DNA of 64,000 nucleotides from Sphaerochaeta associata. GTDB lineage: Bacteria > Spirochaetota > Spirochaetia > Sphaerochaetales > Sphaerochaetaceae. The notes beneath the pieces are model-generated. The model was not told the origin of the DNA, ran no database searches, and saw only the letters and a program-made list of their open reading frames with translations. This document shows, piece by piece, positions 45,043 to 54,296 of this stretch. Each line of letters opens with the position of its first letter. The stretch's first letter is position 1. The translations under genes were made by a program, and so were the position numbers. Location of the stretch: the NCBI RefSeq assembly GCF_022869165.1, contig NZ_CP094929.1, forward strand, positions 186,001-250,000. The letters run 5' to 3'.

Positions 45043-46332
45043 ATGGAAAAAAAGCGATATGCCCAAGTCGGGACCGGAGGTCGGGCCCGTATGTTCTACG
45101 AAGCAATCGCCACACGGTACCAGGACAGCAGTGCCTTGGTGGCCTTTTGTGATATGAGTCAGGTGCGGATGGACTTTTCCAATAAGATCCTGGTTGAGAA
45201 ATGCAACCACAGTCCGGTTCCCACCTATAAGCATACCGAGTTCGACCGCATGATCGACGAGCAGAAGCCCGATGTAATCATCGTCACCACCGTAGACCGC
45301 ACCCACGATCAGTACATCATCCGTGCGATGGAGAAGGGCTGCGACGTCATATGCGAGAAGCCCATCACCACCGACAACGAGAAGGGACAGGCGATTCTCG
45401 ATGCCCAGAAGCGATACGGCAAATCCATCCGCGTCACCTTCAACTACCGCTACGCCCCCCACCACTCCAAGGTCCGCGAGCTTATCGCAAGCGGAGTAAT
45501 CGGAGAGGTGTACTCCGTTCACTTCGAATGGCTGCTCAACACCGAGCATGGGGCCGACTACTACCGCCGCTGGCACCGAAACAAGGTCAACAGCGGAGGG
45601 CTTCTGGTCCACAAGTCCACCCACCACTTCGACCTGGTCAACTTCTGGCTGGGCACCCAGCCCAAGACCGTCTTCGCTTTCGGCGCCTTGAACTTCTATG
45701 GTCAGGCTGCCGCCCAGAAGCGGGGTGTTGAGAGTTTCTATGCACGTTGCCATGGCAGCGAGGCCGCCAAGGGCGACCCGTTTGCCATTGATATGGAGAA
45801 CAATCCCACTCTCAAGGGGCTCTACCTCGATGCCGAGGCTGAGAGCGGCTACATCCGCGACCGCTCCGTCTTTTCCGACGATATCAGCATCGAAGACACC
45901 ATGGCCGTCCTGGTCAAGTACAAGAGCGGGGCCATGCTCTCCTACTCGCTGAACTCCTACCTTCCTTGGGAAGGGTTCAACGTGGCCATAAACGGCAGCA
46001 AGGGCCGTATCGAGTATACCGCCCTCGAACGGCCGTATATCAACGCCGGCGGCAAGCAGTGCGATGAGGGGGCGACGGTCTTTCACAAGGTACGGGTCTG
46101 CCCCCTGCTCGACACCCCCTATGAGGTGGAGGTCCAGATCAAGGAAGGCGGCCATGGCGGGGGAGACCCGACCATGCTTGACGACATCTTCCTTGAGAAC
46201 CCTCCCTTCGATCCTCTGCATAGAAGTGCCGATCATACCGACGGTCTGCGTTCGATCCTCACCGGTATCGCCGCCAACAAGAGCATTGCCAGCGGCCTTC
46301 CCGTAGATGTTGACACCCTCCTGCATTGGTAA
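45043..46332 (+). CDS. Gfo/Idh/MocA-family oxidoreductase
   Basis: The ATG at 45043 has SD GGGAGGAG (45031-45038). The 429-residue protein opens AQVGTGGRARMF (Rossmann G-x-G-x-x-A variant) and has VICEKPIT, the family EKP motif with its catalytic Lys. GGLLVHKSTHHFDLVNFWLG contributes the usual His pair. C-terminal beta-sheet domain residues include GSKGRIEYT. The family oxidises or isomerises sugars, and many members work through 3-keto glycoside intermediates. It is part of the AraC regulon and is followed by the FG-GAP-like gene. Confidence 0.87.
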   Translation: MEKKRYAQVGTGGRARMFYEAIATRYQDSSALVAFCDMSQVRMDFSNKILVEKCNHSPVPTYKHTEFDRMIDEQKPDVIIVTTVDRTHDQYIIRAMEKGCDVICEKPITTDNEKGQAILDAQKRYGKSIRVTFNYRYAPHHSKVRELIASGVIGEVYSVHFEWLLNTEHGADYYRRWHRNKVNSGGLLVHKSTHHFDLVNFWLGTQPKTVFAFGALNFYGQAAAQKRGVESFYARCHGSEAAKGDPFAIDMENNPTLKGLYLDAEAESGYIRDRSVFSDDISIEDTMAVLVKYKSGAMLSYSLNSYLPWEGFNVAINGSKGRIEYTALERPYINAGGKQCDEGATVFHKVRVCPLLDTPYEVEVQIKEGGHGGGDPTMLDDIFLENPPFDPLHRSADHTDGLRSILTGIAANKSIASGLPVDVDTLLHW

Positions 46333-46351
46333 GGGTATAAGGAGCTTATTC

Positions 46352-48361
46352 GTGTACGACGTCCTGTTATTCTCAGAAGACTTCTCCTCCTTTCCCCTCG
46401 GACCCTTTCCCTTCGACAGTGAACATTCGGCGATGGGCGAGTACCACTACTATCCCGAAACCGGCTACAAGGGGCAGTGGCACGACCCGATCGCCAACTA
46501 CAACTACAAAGGCCCGTCCTGGGTGGTGACCAACCCCCTGATGGACGGGACTCATATGATGGAGCTTTCGCGCATTCAGGAGCCGGTTGAGAAGGGAACG
46601 CTTCCCACGCTGGTTTCAGGTGACACACGATGGCGGGACTGCCAACTGACCGTGCATCTGCGTCCGCTCTCAAAGGATCTTTTCAGCGGGGTGTTGGTGC
46701 GCTATCAGACGAGCCTGAGGCATTACGGCGTATTTTTCACCAAGGAAGGTCTTGAGGTGCAGAAGGTCGACCTCACCGAGCGCACCATCCTCAAGACGGC
46801 GGCGATTGATTGGTCGACCCAGGAGTTTCAGAATCTTGTGGTAACCACAACAGGTACTGTGATAACCGTCTGCTTGAACGGCCGGGAAGTGATGAGTGTT
46901 GAGGACGACCGCTATTCCCATGGGGCCATCGCCCTGTGCGGCTGCATGCCCACCCAATATGCAACCCTTGAGGTGAAAGCCACCCAGGCTGAACAGGACA
47001 GACTAACCGAACAGAAAGCAAACGAACAGAAGCGTATCCATGAGAAGCGAACGCTGTATCCTCAGCTGAAGGCCGATAGGAAAATCGACCTCAAAAACTA
47101 TGGCGCCGGTCGGCAGATTCGCTTCGGTCACCTCACCGGAACCGATGAGCTCTTCTTTGTCATGGCCCAACACCAGAGGAGGGTCTACAAAGACCGTTAT
47201 CCGGTCATCAGCTGCCTGACGGCGGTGAGTCTGGCTACTGGTACGATCTTGTGGCAGCTCGGTGAACCGAGACAGGACGATGATGTGGCTCAGCTTACCA
47301 CCGACCTTCCCTTCCAGGTCTATGACATCGACAACGACGGTGTTGACGAAGTCATCGCCTCGTGGGATTTCAAGCTCTTCATCCTCGATGGCAGGACCGG
47401 GGAGGTGAAGAAACAGATGGACACTCCGCCCAACGAGGAGCCTGCTGATGACCTGTGCGGCGTTGAGTTCGGTCATCATGCTTTCGAGCATCTGAATATA
47501 GATGCGATCAGGATTGTGAATGTGACGGGCAAGAGCCGGCCGACAGACCTGTTGATCAAGGATCGGTATGCACGGCTTTGGATCTACGACGACCGGTTCA
47601 ATCTGGTCTGGAAGTTCACCCACAACAATACCGGTCACTTCCCTTACGCCTACGACTTCAACGGCGACGGCAAGGATGAGATCTTCAGCTGCTACAATAT
47701 GATCGACTGTGAAGGAAATCTTCAGTGGGAGCTGCCGATCGCCATCGACCATACCGATGAGATTGTCATCGGCCCGATCGATCCCGACCATGGAGAGCTC
47801 ATCGCCATTGTCTCCGGCTGGGAGGGCTTCATGCTCCTCAAGCCGGACGGGACCATCCTCAAGCGCACAATCAACGGACATGGGCAGAGGATCAGCGTAG
47901 GCAACTACCTGCCTGACAACAAAGGTCTTGAGATTCTTACCACCACCTACTGGGGCAGCCAAGGCATCCTCTATATGCACAACTGCAAGGGCGAGGAGCT
48001 CTGGTCCAGGGAACTGCGGTGCAATGGGGCTGTCATCGCACCGGTGAACTGGGATGGGTCAGGGCAGGACCTGGTGCTGCTCAGTGCCAGTACGGAGCAT
48101 GGCGGCTTGATGGATGGAGAAGGGGATACGGTAGTCCCATTCCCCGACGACGGCCATCCCGAGCTTTGCTGTGAGGTGTTGGACATCACCGGCGATGAGC
48201 GTGATGAGATTGTGGTCTGGGACCTGAAGAGCCTGTGGGTCTACACCCAGGACCGGGCAAAACCCGAGAGCGGGAAGACCTACCTTCCGATCAAATACCC
48301 GCACTACAATGCTTCCAACTACCGCGGAGAGTTCTGTTTCCCAAGGTGGATTGAAAGCTGA
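46352..48361 (+). CDS. Large beta-propeller-like protein with FG-GAP-type repeats
   Basis: The GTG at 46352 is chosen because AAGGAG (46339-46344) lies 7 nt upstream. The 669-residue protein has no signal peptide. The first 220 residues look like a concanavalin-like domain of the DUF1080/LamG type (WRDCQLTVHLRPLSKDLFSG, YGVFFTKEGLEV). From about residue 250 come repeats with acidic calcium-loop-like motifs: YDIDNDGVDEVIAS, YDFNGDGKDEIFS and LDITGDERDEIVV. Such repeats occur in PL11 rhamnogalacturonan lyases and related polysaccharide enzymes. I see no proven catalytic residue. It may process or bind the glycoside imported by this locus. Confidence 0.65.
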   Translation: MYDVLLFSEDFSSFPLGPFPFDSEHSAMGEYHYYPETGYKGQWHDPIANYNYKGPSWVVTNPLMDGTHMMELSRIQEPVEKGTLPTLVSGDTRWRDCQLTVHLRPLSKDLFSGVLVRYQTSLRHYGVFFTKEGLEVQKVDLTERTILKTAAIDWSTQEFQNLVVTTTGTVITVCLNGREVMSVEDDRYSHGAIALCGCMPTQYATLEVKATQAEQDRLTEQKANEQKRIHEKRTLYPQLKADRKIDLKNYGAGRQIRFGHLTGTDELFFVMAQHQRRVYKDRYPVISCLTAVSLATGTILWQLGEPRQDDDVAQLTTDLPFQVYDIDNDGVDEVIASWDFKLFILDGRTGEVKKQMDTPPNEEPADDLCGVEFGHHAFEHLNIDAIRIVNVTGKSRPTDLLIKDRYARLWIYDDRFNLVWKFTHNNTGHFPYAYDFNGDGKDEIFSCYNMIDCEGNLQWELPIAIDHTDEIVIGPIDPDHGELIAIVSGWEGFMLLKPDGTILKRTINGHGQRISVGNYLPDNKGLEILTTTYWGSQGILYMHNCKGEELWSRELRCNGAVIAPVNWDGSGQDLVLLSASTEHGGLMDGEGDTVVPFPDDGHPELCCEVLDITGDERDEIVVWDLKSLWVYTQDRAKPESGKTYLPIKYPHYNASNYRGEFCFPRWIES

Positions 48362-48397
48362 GGCTCTTGTTATGAACCAAATCAGATAACATTGCTT

Positions 48398-48973
48398 ATG
48401 ACACGCGACTATGTTATGTACGAGCTGCGTTCATACGCCTCACCAAAATCCAAACTTACACAGATGATCAAGAAAGGTGAGATCATTCAGATAGTTCGTA
48501 CTGTGTATGCCGACTCGTTGTCGGACCCAAAGCTTGCGGCAGCTTCCATGATTCACAGCCCCTGCTATATCTCATTCGAGACGGCACTGGCATATCATCA
48601 GATGATACCCGAGCGTGTGTTTGAAGTAAAAAGCGCAGGGTTTCAACTGAAGAAGGAGAAGCACTTCGATACACCACTGGGCCGCTACAGTTTCTTATAT
48701 ATACCCGAAGCAGTGTTTCCTTGGGCTGTACAGCCGGCAATGGAACAAGGCCATGGTTTTCGTCTGGCTACCAAGGAGAAGGCATTGCTGGATACACTCT
48801 ATAAGATACGGTCGGTTACAAGCAGGAAAGATCTACAAGAGCTGTTGTTCGATGATCTTCGATTGGAAGAAGAAGCCATCATGCAATTGGATTGGCCCCT
48901 CATCCAATCCTTGGTGCCACTGTACCACAGTACAACGCTGAATACACTGCTTCGATGGAGAAATGCTCAATAG
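48398..48973 (+). CDS. AbiEi-type antitoxin-like protein (left copy)
   Basis: The ATG at 48398 is used; SD is weak. The 191-residue protein has an N-terminal DNA-binding region (YVMYELRSYASPKSKLTQMIKKGEI) and the AbiEi C-terminal pattern CYISFETALAYHQMIPE ... RLATKEKALLDTLYKI. It would be the antitoxin and repressor of an AbiEii toxin. The expected toxin does not follow; instead an ATPase module does. A second copy of codons 126-191 appears at 50855, fused to a decayed abiEii, so the original operon was split here. Confidence 0.8.
   Translation: MTRDYVMYELRSYASPKSKLTQMIKKGEIIQIVRTVYADSLSDPKLAAASMIHSPCYISFETALAYHQMIPERVFEVKSAGFQLKKEKHFDTPLGRYSFLYIPEAVFPWAVQPAMEQGHGFRLATKEKALLDTLYKIRSVTSRKDLQELLFDDLRLEEEAIMQLDWPLIQSLVPLYHSTTLNTLLRWRNAQ
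48773..48970 (+). repeat. Direct repeat 2, copy A (3' end of abiEi)
   Basis: 198 bp matching 50855-51052 without gaps, with about 13 differences (roughly 93% identity). Differences cluster at the ends and at one DWPL/DWNV position. Confidence 0.9.
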
Positions 48974-49175
48974 AAGTGATTTGTAGTAGGATCCTCATTC
49001 TCCTAAGGAGAGCTGTTTTTCCGGATAGGTATGGAAATGTCTTCCATTGTGAAGTTGTTCGAGCCTTGAAAACATATGTCTTATTTAGGTTTTTAGACAA
49101 AAATGACAATAAATTACGTTAAGACTTGCGTTTTATGGTTTCTTGACATATTCTCTATACTGCAGAGGAGAATCT

Positions 49176-50330
49176 ATGATGTTGATTTCATTTGGTGCAA
49201 GAAACTATCTGAGCTTCAAAGAAGGATTTGAAGTGTCATTGGAGCTGAGTCCTGGTTGTCCACCTGCTATTTCGGCAGGGAAGGGTGTCTCAAATGTATT
49301 GTGTATCATAGGGCCGAATGCTTCTGGAAAAACGAATGTTATTAGAGCTCTCACCTTCGTTTCGGATTTTTGTTGCAATTCATTCTCCAATAAACCCGAA
49401 GAACGTCTATCGGTCACCTCATTTGGATTTAGTACTGAAGCATCTTCCTTTTTTATGGAGTTCAGCATTGGTGATGTACGATACTATTATGAAGTTGAGC
49501 TCACGAATGCAGAAGTACTCAGCGAAACGCTGGAGAGAAAAGCATCGAGGAAAATCAAGGTGTTTTCTCGAAAGAGGCAGGAACTTGAGTACTGTATCAA
49601 AGAGCTCCAAGAATTGAAGACGATGAAACTTAGAAAAAATGTATCCGTGCTTAGTGCTGCCCATCAGTATGAAATCAGAGGGTTAGAAGAGGTATATGCA
49701 TTTTTTTCTCATATTGTTTCCAATATTGATCCTTTTGCCGGTGAAGTTAAATACAATGAACAAACAGCCAATGTTTTTTCCATCTCAAAGACGTACTACG
49801 AATCCTCAGAGACGCTGGATTTCGTTCGAGAAAAACTAGCTTTATTTGATACAGGAATTAATGGAGTATCAATCGAAAAGTTGAAAGGTCCAACAGACGA
49901 TGATTATTTCTTCCCATTTTTTAACCATACTACCAAGCAGGGTGATGTCACTGTACCATACTATTTAGAATCAAATGGAACACGCTCACTTTTCTCTCAA
50001 CTTTCAATTTATAAGCAGGTTCTAGATTGCGGTGGGGTGCTCCTCATTGATGAATTCGACAATAACCTCCATCCGGATATTCTTGGGAAACTTGTGAACC
50101 TTTTTCTTGATCCTGAAAACAATACCAATAATGCTCAGCTGGTTTTCTGCACTCATAATACAGGAGTAATGGATACGCTGGGTAAATACAGAATTGTTTT
50201 GGTCAATAAAGAAGAAAATGAGAGCTTTCTGTATCGCATTGATGAGCTTCCAGGAAACATTGTGAGAAATGATCGTTCATTGGAAACTATTTACAAGACT
50301 GGGAAACTCGGGGGGACTCCAAATCTATGA
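49176..50330 (+). CDS. AAA_21 family ATPase (RloA/OLD-like)
   Basis: The ATG at 49176 has SD AGAGGAG. The 384-residue SMC-type ATPase has an N-terminal FGARNYLSFKEG, Walker A IIGPNASGKTNVIRAL (about 42-57), a signature-like LESNGTRSLFSQL, Walker B GGVLLIDEFDNNLHPDIL and the D-loop/H-loop LVFCTHNTGVMD. The ending VRNDRSLETIYKTGKLGGTP is typical of RloA-like proteins. RloA, AriA and OLD relatives sense phage and act with an effector. Here the only partner is the next gene, overlapping by 4 bp. AT-rich. Confidence 0.85.
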   Translation: MMLISFGARNYLSFKEGFEVSLELSPGCPPAISAGKGVSNVLCIIGPNASGKTNVIRALTFVSDFCCNSFSNKPEERLSVTSFGFSTEASSFFMEFSIGDVRYYYEVELTNAEVLSETLERKASRKIKVFSRKRQELEYCIKELQELKTMKLRKNVSVLSAAHQYEIRGLEEVYAFFSHIVSNIDPFAGEVKYNEQTANVFSISKTYYESSETLDFVREKLALFDTGINGVSIEKLKGPTDDDYFFPFFNHTTKQGDVTVPYYLESNGTRSLFSQLSIYKQVLDCGGVLLIDEFDNNLHPDILGKLVNLFLDPENNTNNAQLVFCTHNTGVMDTLGKYRIVLVNKEENESFLYRIDELPGNIVRNDRSLETIYKTGKLGGTPNL

Positions 50331-50809
50331 AGAAAGGAGAGAACAGTAGAAAAGACAAGTTTCTTCGAAACTTCCCTCAACTCACTCTTGGAGATGCTGA
50401 TTCAGATATTGCCTTGCGATGTAAGTTCAATTTTTCATATTTTGACAATAATCAAGAATGTGCTACAGATATTGCTGTGTGGGATGAGCAAAACCTTCGA
50501 GAATTGTTTACGAAGCTTAAAGCATTTTCTGCGAAGCCATTACAGTATTGGCAACAGCAATGTGTCGGTTCTGGTTCTCATAGACAGCATATGCTTGAAA
50601 TCTATGGAGCTTTTCCTCGAAAATCAGGGTTCAGTCACCCTCCACATGTCCCGTCGGATGTTGACTGGGCAAGATTCCGTTTAGATGGAAAGAAACGGCT
50701 TATTGGTTTCACAATACCAAAGAGCTATTGCAGGCAGGATTCTCGGTTGGATGATAATACCTTTTATATTGTCTTTCTCGATTTGGAACACAATTTTTAT
50801 CAGAGGTAG
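50327..50809 (+). CDS. Small uncharacterised partner of the RloA-like ATPase
   Basis: A 160-residue protein overlapping the ATPase gene (ATGA). It has CKFNFSYFDNNQ, a central helix LRELFTKLKAFSAKPLQYWQ, HPPHVPSDVDWARFRLDGKKRLIGF and a C-terminal NTFYIVFLDLEHNFYQ. The last part resembles the closing strands of small RelE-fold-like proteins, a weak likeness only. There is no Toprim (RloB/AriB) or HNH (PtuB) motif, so it is not a standard partner of this ATPase class. It is the likely effector or its regulator in a two-gene defence module. Confidence 0.6.
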   Translation: MKKGENSRKDKFLRNFPQLTLGDADSDIALRCKFNFSYFDNNQECATDIAVWDEQNLRELFTKLKAFSAKPLQYWQQQCVGSGSHRQHMLEIYGAFPRKSGFSHPPHVPSDVDWARFRLDGKKRLIGFTIPKSYCRQDSRLDDNTFYIVFLDLEHNFYQR

Positions 50810-50842
50810 CTTGAAGTTTGAGTTTCTCATTGTAGCGCAGTA

Positions 50843-51055
50843 ATGCTGTTTTTTAAGGAGAATGCATTACTGGACACACTCTATAAGATACGGTCGGTTA
50901 CAAGCAGGAAAAATCTACAAGAGCTGTTGTTCGATGATCTTCGATTGGAAGAAGAAGCCATCATGCAATTGGATTGGAATGTCATCCAATCCTTGGTGCC
51001 ACTGTACCACAGTACAACGCTGAATACACTGCTTCGATGGAGGGACGCAAAATGA
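50843..51055 (+). pseudogene. 5'-truncated abiEi remnant (right copy)
   Basis: Codons from ENALLDTLYKI to RWRDAK followed by TGA, preceded by unrelated sequence. The DNA-binding half is missing. Its stop overlaps the ATG of the decayed abiEii, the arrangement expected of an original abiEi-abiEii operon. Confidence 0.87.
50855..51052 (+). repeat. Direct repeat 2, copy B
   Basis: Second copy of 48773-48970; it still adjoins the toxin gene. Confidence 0.9.
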
Positions 51056-51924
51056 ATGCAGAAATTGAGAGGATGCTTGGGAAGTACGATATTAAATCCG
51101 TGGATAAGGCAATTCATGCATTGAAAGAGGTGAGCCAGGAAGTTGTTCTTCAGATTCTCTCGCAGACAGATTTTTTTCAACATGCAGCCTTTTATGGTGG
51201 TACAGCACTACGCATTTTTTATGGGTTGAATCGATTTTCTGAAGATATGGATTTTTCTTTACAGTCTCTTGAGCCAGACTTTTCTTTGTAGAAGCATCTC
51301 CCTGTCTTGGAACAAGGATTACATTCGTTTGGCTTTACCATGCAAGCCCAGGAGAAACAAAAACAACAGGGGGCACCGGTACAATCTGCATTTCCAAAAG
51401 GAAACACGAGGATGCACTTGTTGCATATTGCAGCATTACCGTTCCCCTATTCAGGAGTTCCGAGCAATGCGTTGCTATCAATCAAGGTTGAGATTGATAC
51501 CAACCCACCTCCAGGTGCACAGTATGAAACAAAGTTCAGGCTTCTTCCTCAGCCTTACTCCGTAGTATTATATGACAAGCCCTCTCTCTTTGCTGGCAAG
51601 TTGCATGCCTTGCTATGCTGAAATTGGAAGCACCGGGAAAAAGGGAGGGATTTCTATGATTATGTTTGGTATTTGCAGGAACATATTCCTGTTAATCTGG
51701 AACATTTGCAGGCACGTATGCATCAGTCAGGCCACTGGGATTCTGAGCGTTCCCTAAGTCTACCGATAGTCATTGACCTCTTGGAACAGAGGTTTACTGA
51801 AGTTGACTATGAGTCGGTTAAAGCTGATGTTCTTCCATTTATTCCAAATGCGAATGTTCTGGATATTTGGAGCAAAGAATTTTTCATAGCAATTACAAAG
51901 GATCTTTTGACAGCCAATGCGTAG
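51052..51924 (+). pseudogene. AbiEii-type nucleotidyltransferase toxin with two in-frame stops
   Basis: One continuous frame of 290 codons reads AAFYGGTALRIFYGLNRFSE with DMDFSL (the GG-T-x-x-R ... D-x-D core), then TAG at 51289-51291. It continues KHLPVLEQGLHSFGF to KLHALLC, then TGA at 51619-51621, and NWKHREKGRDFYDYVWYLQ to the end. Related toxins have RxWKxRxKGRDFYD, so CGA to TGA is likely for the second stop. No indels are present. The toxin is inactive while its motifs survive, which points to recent loss after the antitoxin was split. Confidence 0.87.
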
Positions 51925-52359
51925 CTTGAGTAATGCAATGATTTATTAGTAAGAGCCTATATATCTTTATTGTAAGGAAATAGTATTCATCCAGTTCGCA
52001 AGATTATGGATGCTGGCCCGATACATAGCACAAGGGAGAGATTTATAGTCCCTCCCTTGGTCGTCTGATGGTTACCAACACACCAACCGGATTTTAAGTC
52101 CTGTCTGCTGAGGAATCGTTGGTTCCTCTTGCCTTATACTATAAGCCATCATTTCCGAGCGTTCAAGGATTATTTTCTTGGAAAATTTCACTAACTGGCC
52201 CGAATATGAATTCTCCCAATCATTCCTCAAATGATATATTCCTGTCAGTTTGAGACAGGTGATGTAAATCAAGAAAACTTCCACCCATCCTTGAGTTGGA
52301 AGCATATTCTTGAACACCGATGCTTGACCACACCCGCATCTGCCTGCAGTATAGCTTGT
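51925..52359. other. Intergenic region with one hairpin
   Basis: 435 bp without a supported gene. A hairpin at 52031-52059 (CAAGGGAG / CTCCCTTG) may end transcription of the AbiE locus. A minus-strand frame (52072-52437) has no SD or family and overlaps the next gene. Confidence 0.45.
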
Positions 52360-53178
52360 ATGAAGAAGTGGAAGCGACCAGTCAAGAAAACCCTCAAACA
52401 GATGATCGTCCAGCGCGACAGCGCCCGTCTTGTACACTACCTGCTTCGCCTCGTGGTCATCCTCATCCTCATCGCCCAGGTGCTCAACAAGAACTATGAG
52501 AACGTCTTCTTGTGTATATTGACACTCATGCTCTTTGCCGTCCCTTCATTGATCGAAACCAACACCCGCATCGACATCCCCGACACTTTGGAGAACATCA
52601 TTCTCTTCTTCATCTTCAGTGCAGAGATATTGGGGGAGATGCGCTCCTACTATGTGACCTATCCCTTCTGGGACACCGCCCTGCATACAGCCAACGGCTT
52701 TTTGGCGGCGGCCATCGGTTTTTCCCTGGTGGACATCCTCAACCAGAACGAACGTTTCTCCTTCCGCCTCTCCCCGATCTTCGTGGCCATCGTCGCCTTC
52801 TGCTTTTCCATGACCATCGGCGTGATTTGGGAGTTTTTCGAGTTCACCATGGACATGGTCTTCGGCATGGATATGCAGAAGGATACGGTGGTGACCACCA
52901 TCCGCTCGGTCATGCTCGACCCGACTAAGAGTCAGAAGATTGTAGCGATCAAGGGCATCGAGGAAGTGGTCGTCAACGGCAAGGAACTGGGATTGGGAGG
53001 CTATCTGGACATCGGGCTCATCGACACGATGAAGGACCTTTTCGTCAATTTCATCGGCGCGGTGGTTTTCTGTATTGCCGGTTATTTTTATCTCAAGTAC
53101 CGCTCCAAGAAAGCCGCCTTCATCAAGCGCTTCATTCCCACCTTGACCGATGAGAAGCCGGAGAAGGATGAGTCATAG
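52360..53178 (+). CDS. Polytopic membrane protein, DUF2238-like
   Basis: The ATG at 52360 is used; a longer frame begins at 52231 but that extra part looks non-coding. The 272-residue protein has about six hydrophobic helices, with polar motifs between them: TLENIILFFIFSAEILGEM, PFWDTALHTANGFLAAAIGF and MTIGVIWEFFEFTMD. These match the DUF2238/YjdF-type family, whose function is unknown. The C-terminus is charged. It precedes the selenium operon by 58 bp on the same strand. Confidence 0.65.
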   Translation: MKKWKRPVKKTLKQMIVQRDSARLVHYLLRLVVILILIAQVLNKNYENVFLCILTLMLFAVPSLIETNTRIDIPDTLENIILFFIFSAEILGEMRSYYVTYPFWDTALHTANGFLAAAIGFSLVDILNQNERFSFRLSPIFVAIVAFCFSMTIGVIWEFFEFTMDMVFGMDMQKDTVVTTIRSVMLDPTKSQKIVAIKGIEEVVVNGKELGLGGYLDIGLIDTMKDLFVNFIGAVVFCIAGYFYLKYRSKKAAFIKRFIPTLTDEKPEKDES

Positions 53179-53236
53179 AAATTTTCCATTGCATTATCAA
53201 ACAAATAATGGTTTACTACTCTTTGTGGAGTAGTAT

Positions 53237-54292
53237 ATGCAGGAAAAACGGAATTTAATCATTGCAGGAAGCATTTTCGGCGTTCTTGCGGTAGGCCTTG
53301 TCGCCTTGGGAAACCCCGCCAACATGGGATTTTGCATCGCGTGTTTCTATCGTGACCTTGCAGGCTCGCTGGGCTTGCATTCGGCCGGGGTGGTCCAGTA
53401 TGCGCGCCCTGAGATCATGGGCCTCATTCTCGGATCGTTTGTGATCAGCCTCATCAAGGGGGAGTTCAAGAGCAGGGGTGGTTCTTCTCCCGTTCTGCGT
53501 TTCATCATCGCCTTCTTCGTCATGATCGGGGCCCTGGTATTCCTTGGCTGTCCCTTCCGCATGATTTTGCGCCTTGCAGGTGGTGATCTCAATGCACTGG
53601 TGGCCCTCTTTGGGTTTGCCTCAGGTATCGGGGTAGGGGGAATTCTTTTGAACAAGGGATTCAGCCTTGGCCGCAGCTATCCCCAGGCAAGAGCCGAGGG
53701 AACAGCCTTCAGTGCCGCCGCACTTGTAATGGTCGTCATCGCCGTCTTCCTTCCAATGCTTCTGAAGGCAAGCACCTCGGGACCGGGCAGTCAGCACGCC
53801 CCTATCCTCATCTCCCTGGCCGCCGGCCTTATCGTCGGCTCGCTCGCCCAACGCACCAGATTGTGTATGGCAGGAGGAATTCGCGACCTCTTTCTCTTCA
53901 AGGACCCAACGTTGTTGCTCGGTTCGGCAGCAGTCCTGGTCGTTGCCCTTATTCTGAACCTGGCAACAGGATCCTTCAAGCTTGGCTTTACCGGCCAGCC
54001 GATTGCCCACACCCAGTGGCTGTGGAACTTCCTGGGCATGGGTCTTGTCGGATACGGCTCGGTACTGCTCGGCGGCTGTCCCTTGCGCCAGACTATTCTG
54101 GCAGGGGAAGGCAACAGCGACAGTGCCGTCACCGTACTGGGCTTTCTTGCAGGTGCTGCAGTGAGCCACAACTTCGGACTTGCCTCCTCGGGCCAGGGAG
54201 CCACCACCGCGGGCAAGATCGCAACCCTCGTCGGCTTTGCCGTCATTACCCTCATTGCTTTGGCAGTGATGAAGAAACAAGCAAGGAGCTAA
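53237..54292 (+). CDS. yedE: Selenium-metabolism membrane protein YedE/FdhT type
   Basis: A 351-residue protein with about ten membrane segments arranged as two repeats. The repeats carry the YeeE/YedE cysteine motifs: GFCIACFYRDL, FLGCPFRMI, TRLCMAGGIRDLF and LLGGCPLRQ. The family moves thiosulfate or, in the selenium-linked branch, selenium compounds. The TusA-like, DUF3343 and SelD genes downstream support the selenium role. Codons 204-351 are repeated at 62676-63122. Confidence 0.87.
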   Translation: MQEKRNLIIAGSIFGVLAVGLVALGNPANMGFCIACFYRDLAGSLGLHSAGVVQYARPEIMGLILGSFVISLIKGEFKSRGGSSPVLRFIIAFFVMIGALVFLGCPFRMILRLAGGDLNALVALFGFASGIGVGGILLNKGFSLGRSYPQARAEGTAFSAAALVMVVIAVFLPMLLKASTSGPGSQHAPILISLAAGLIVGSLAQRTRLCMAGGIRDLFLFKDPTLLLGSAAVLVVALILNLATGSFKLGFTGQPIAHTQWLWNFLGMGLVGYGSVLLGGCPLRQTILAGEGNSDSAVTVLGFLAGAAVSHNFGLASSGQGATTAGKIATLVGFAVITLIALAVMKKQARS

Positions 54293-54296
54293 CACC

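Noticed and set aside
44944-46326. 460-codon open frame antisense to the oxidoreductase gene
   Set aside because: It is a shadow of a real gene: no SD, no family, and the sense frame has clear Gfo/Idh/MocA motifs. The long antisense frames over tctC, tctA and the GarR operon were rejected for the same reason.
49143-49161. TTGACA / TATACT promoter before the RloA-like ATPase
   Set aside because: The spacing is only 7 bp, too short for sigma70. TATACT may be used with a weaker -35 box.
52072-52437. 121-codon minus-strand frame
   Set aside because: No SD, overlaps the start of the membrane protein gene and has no recognisable domain. It may be a remnant but cannot be supported.
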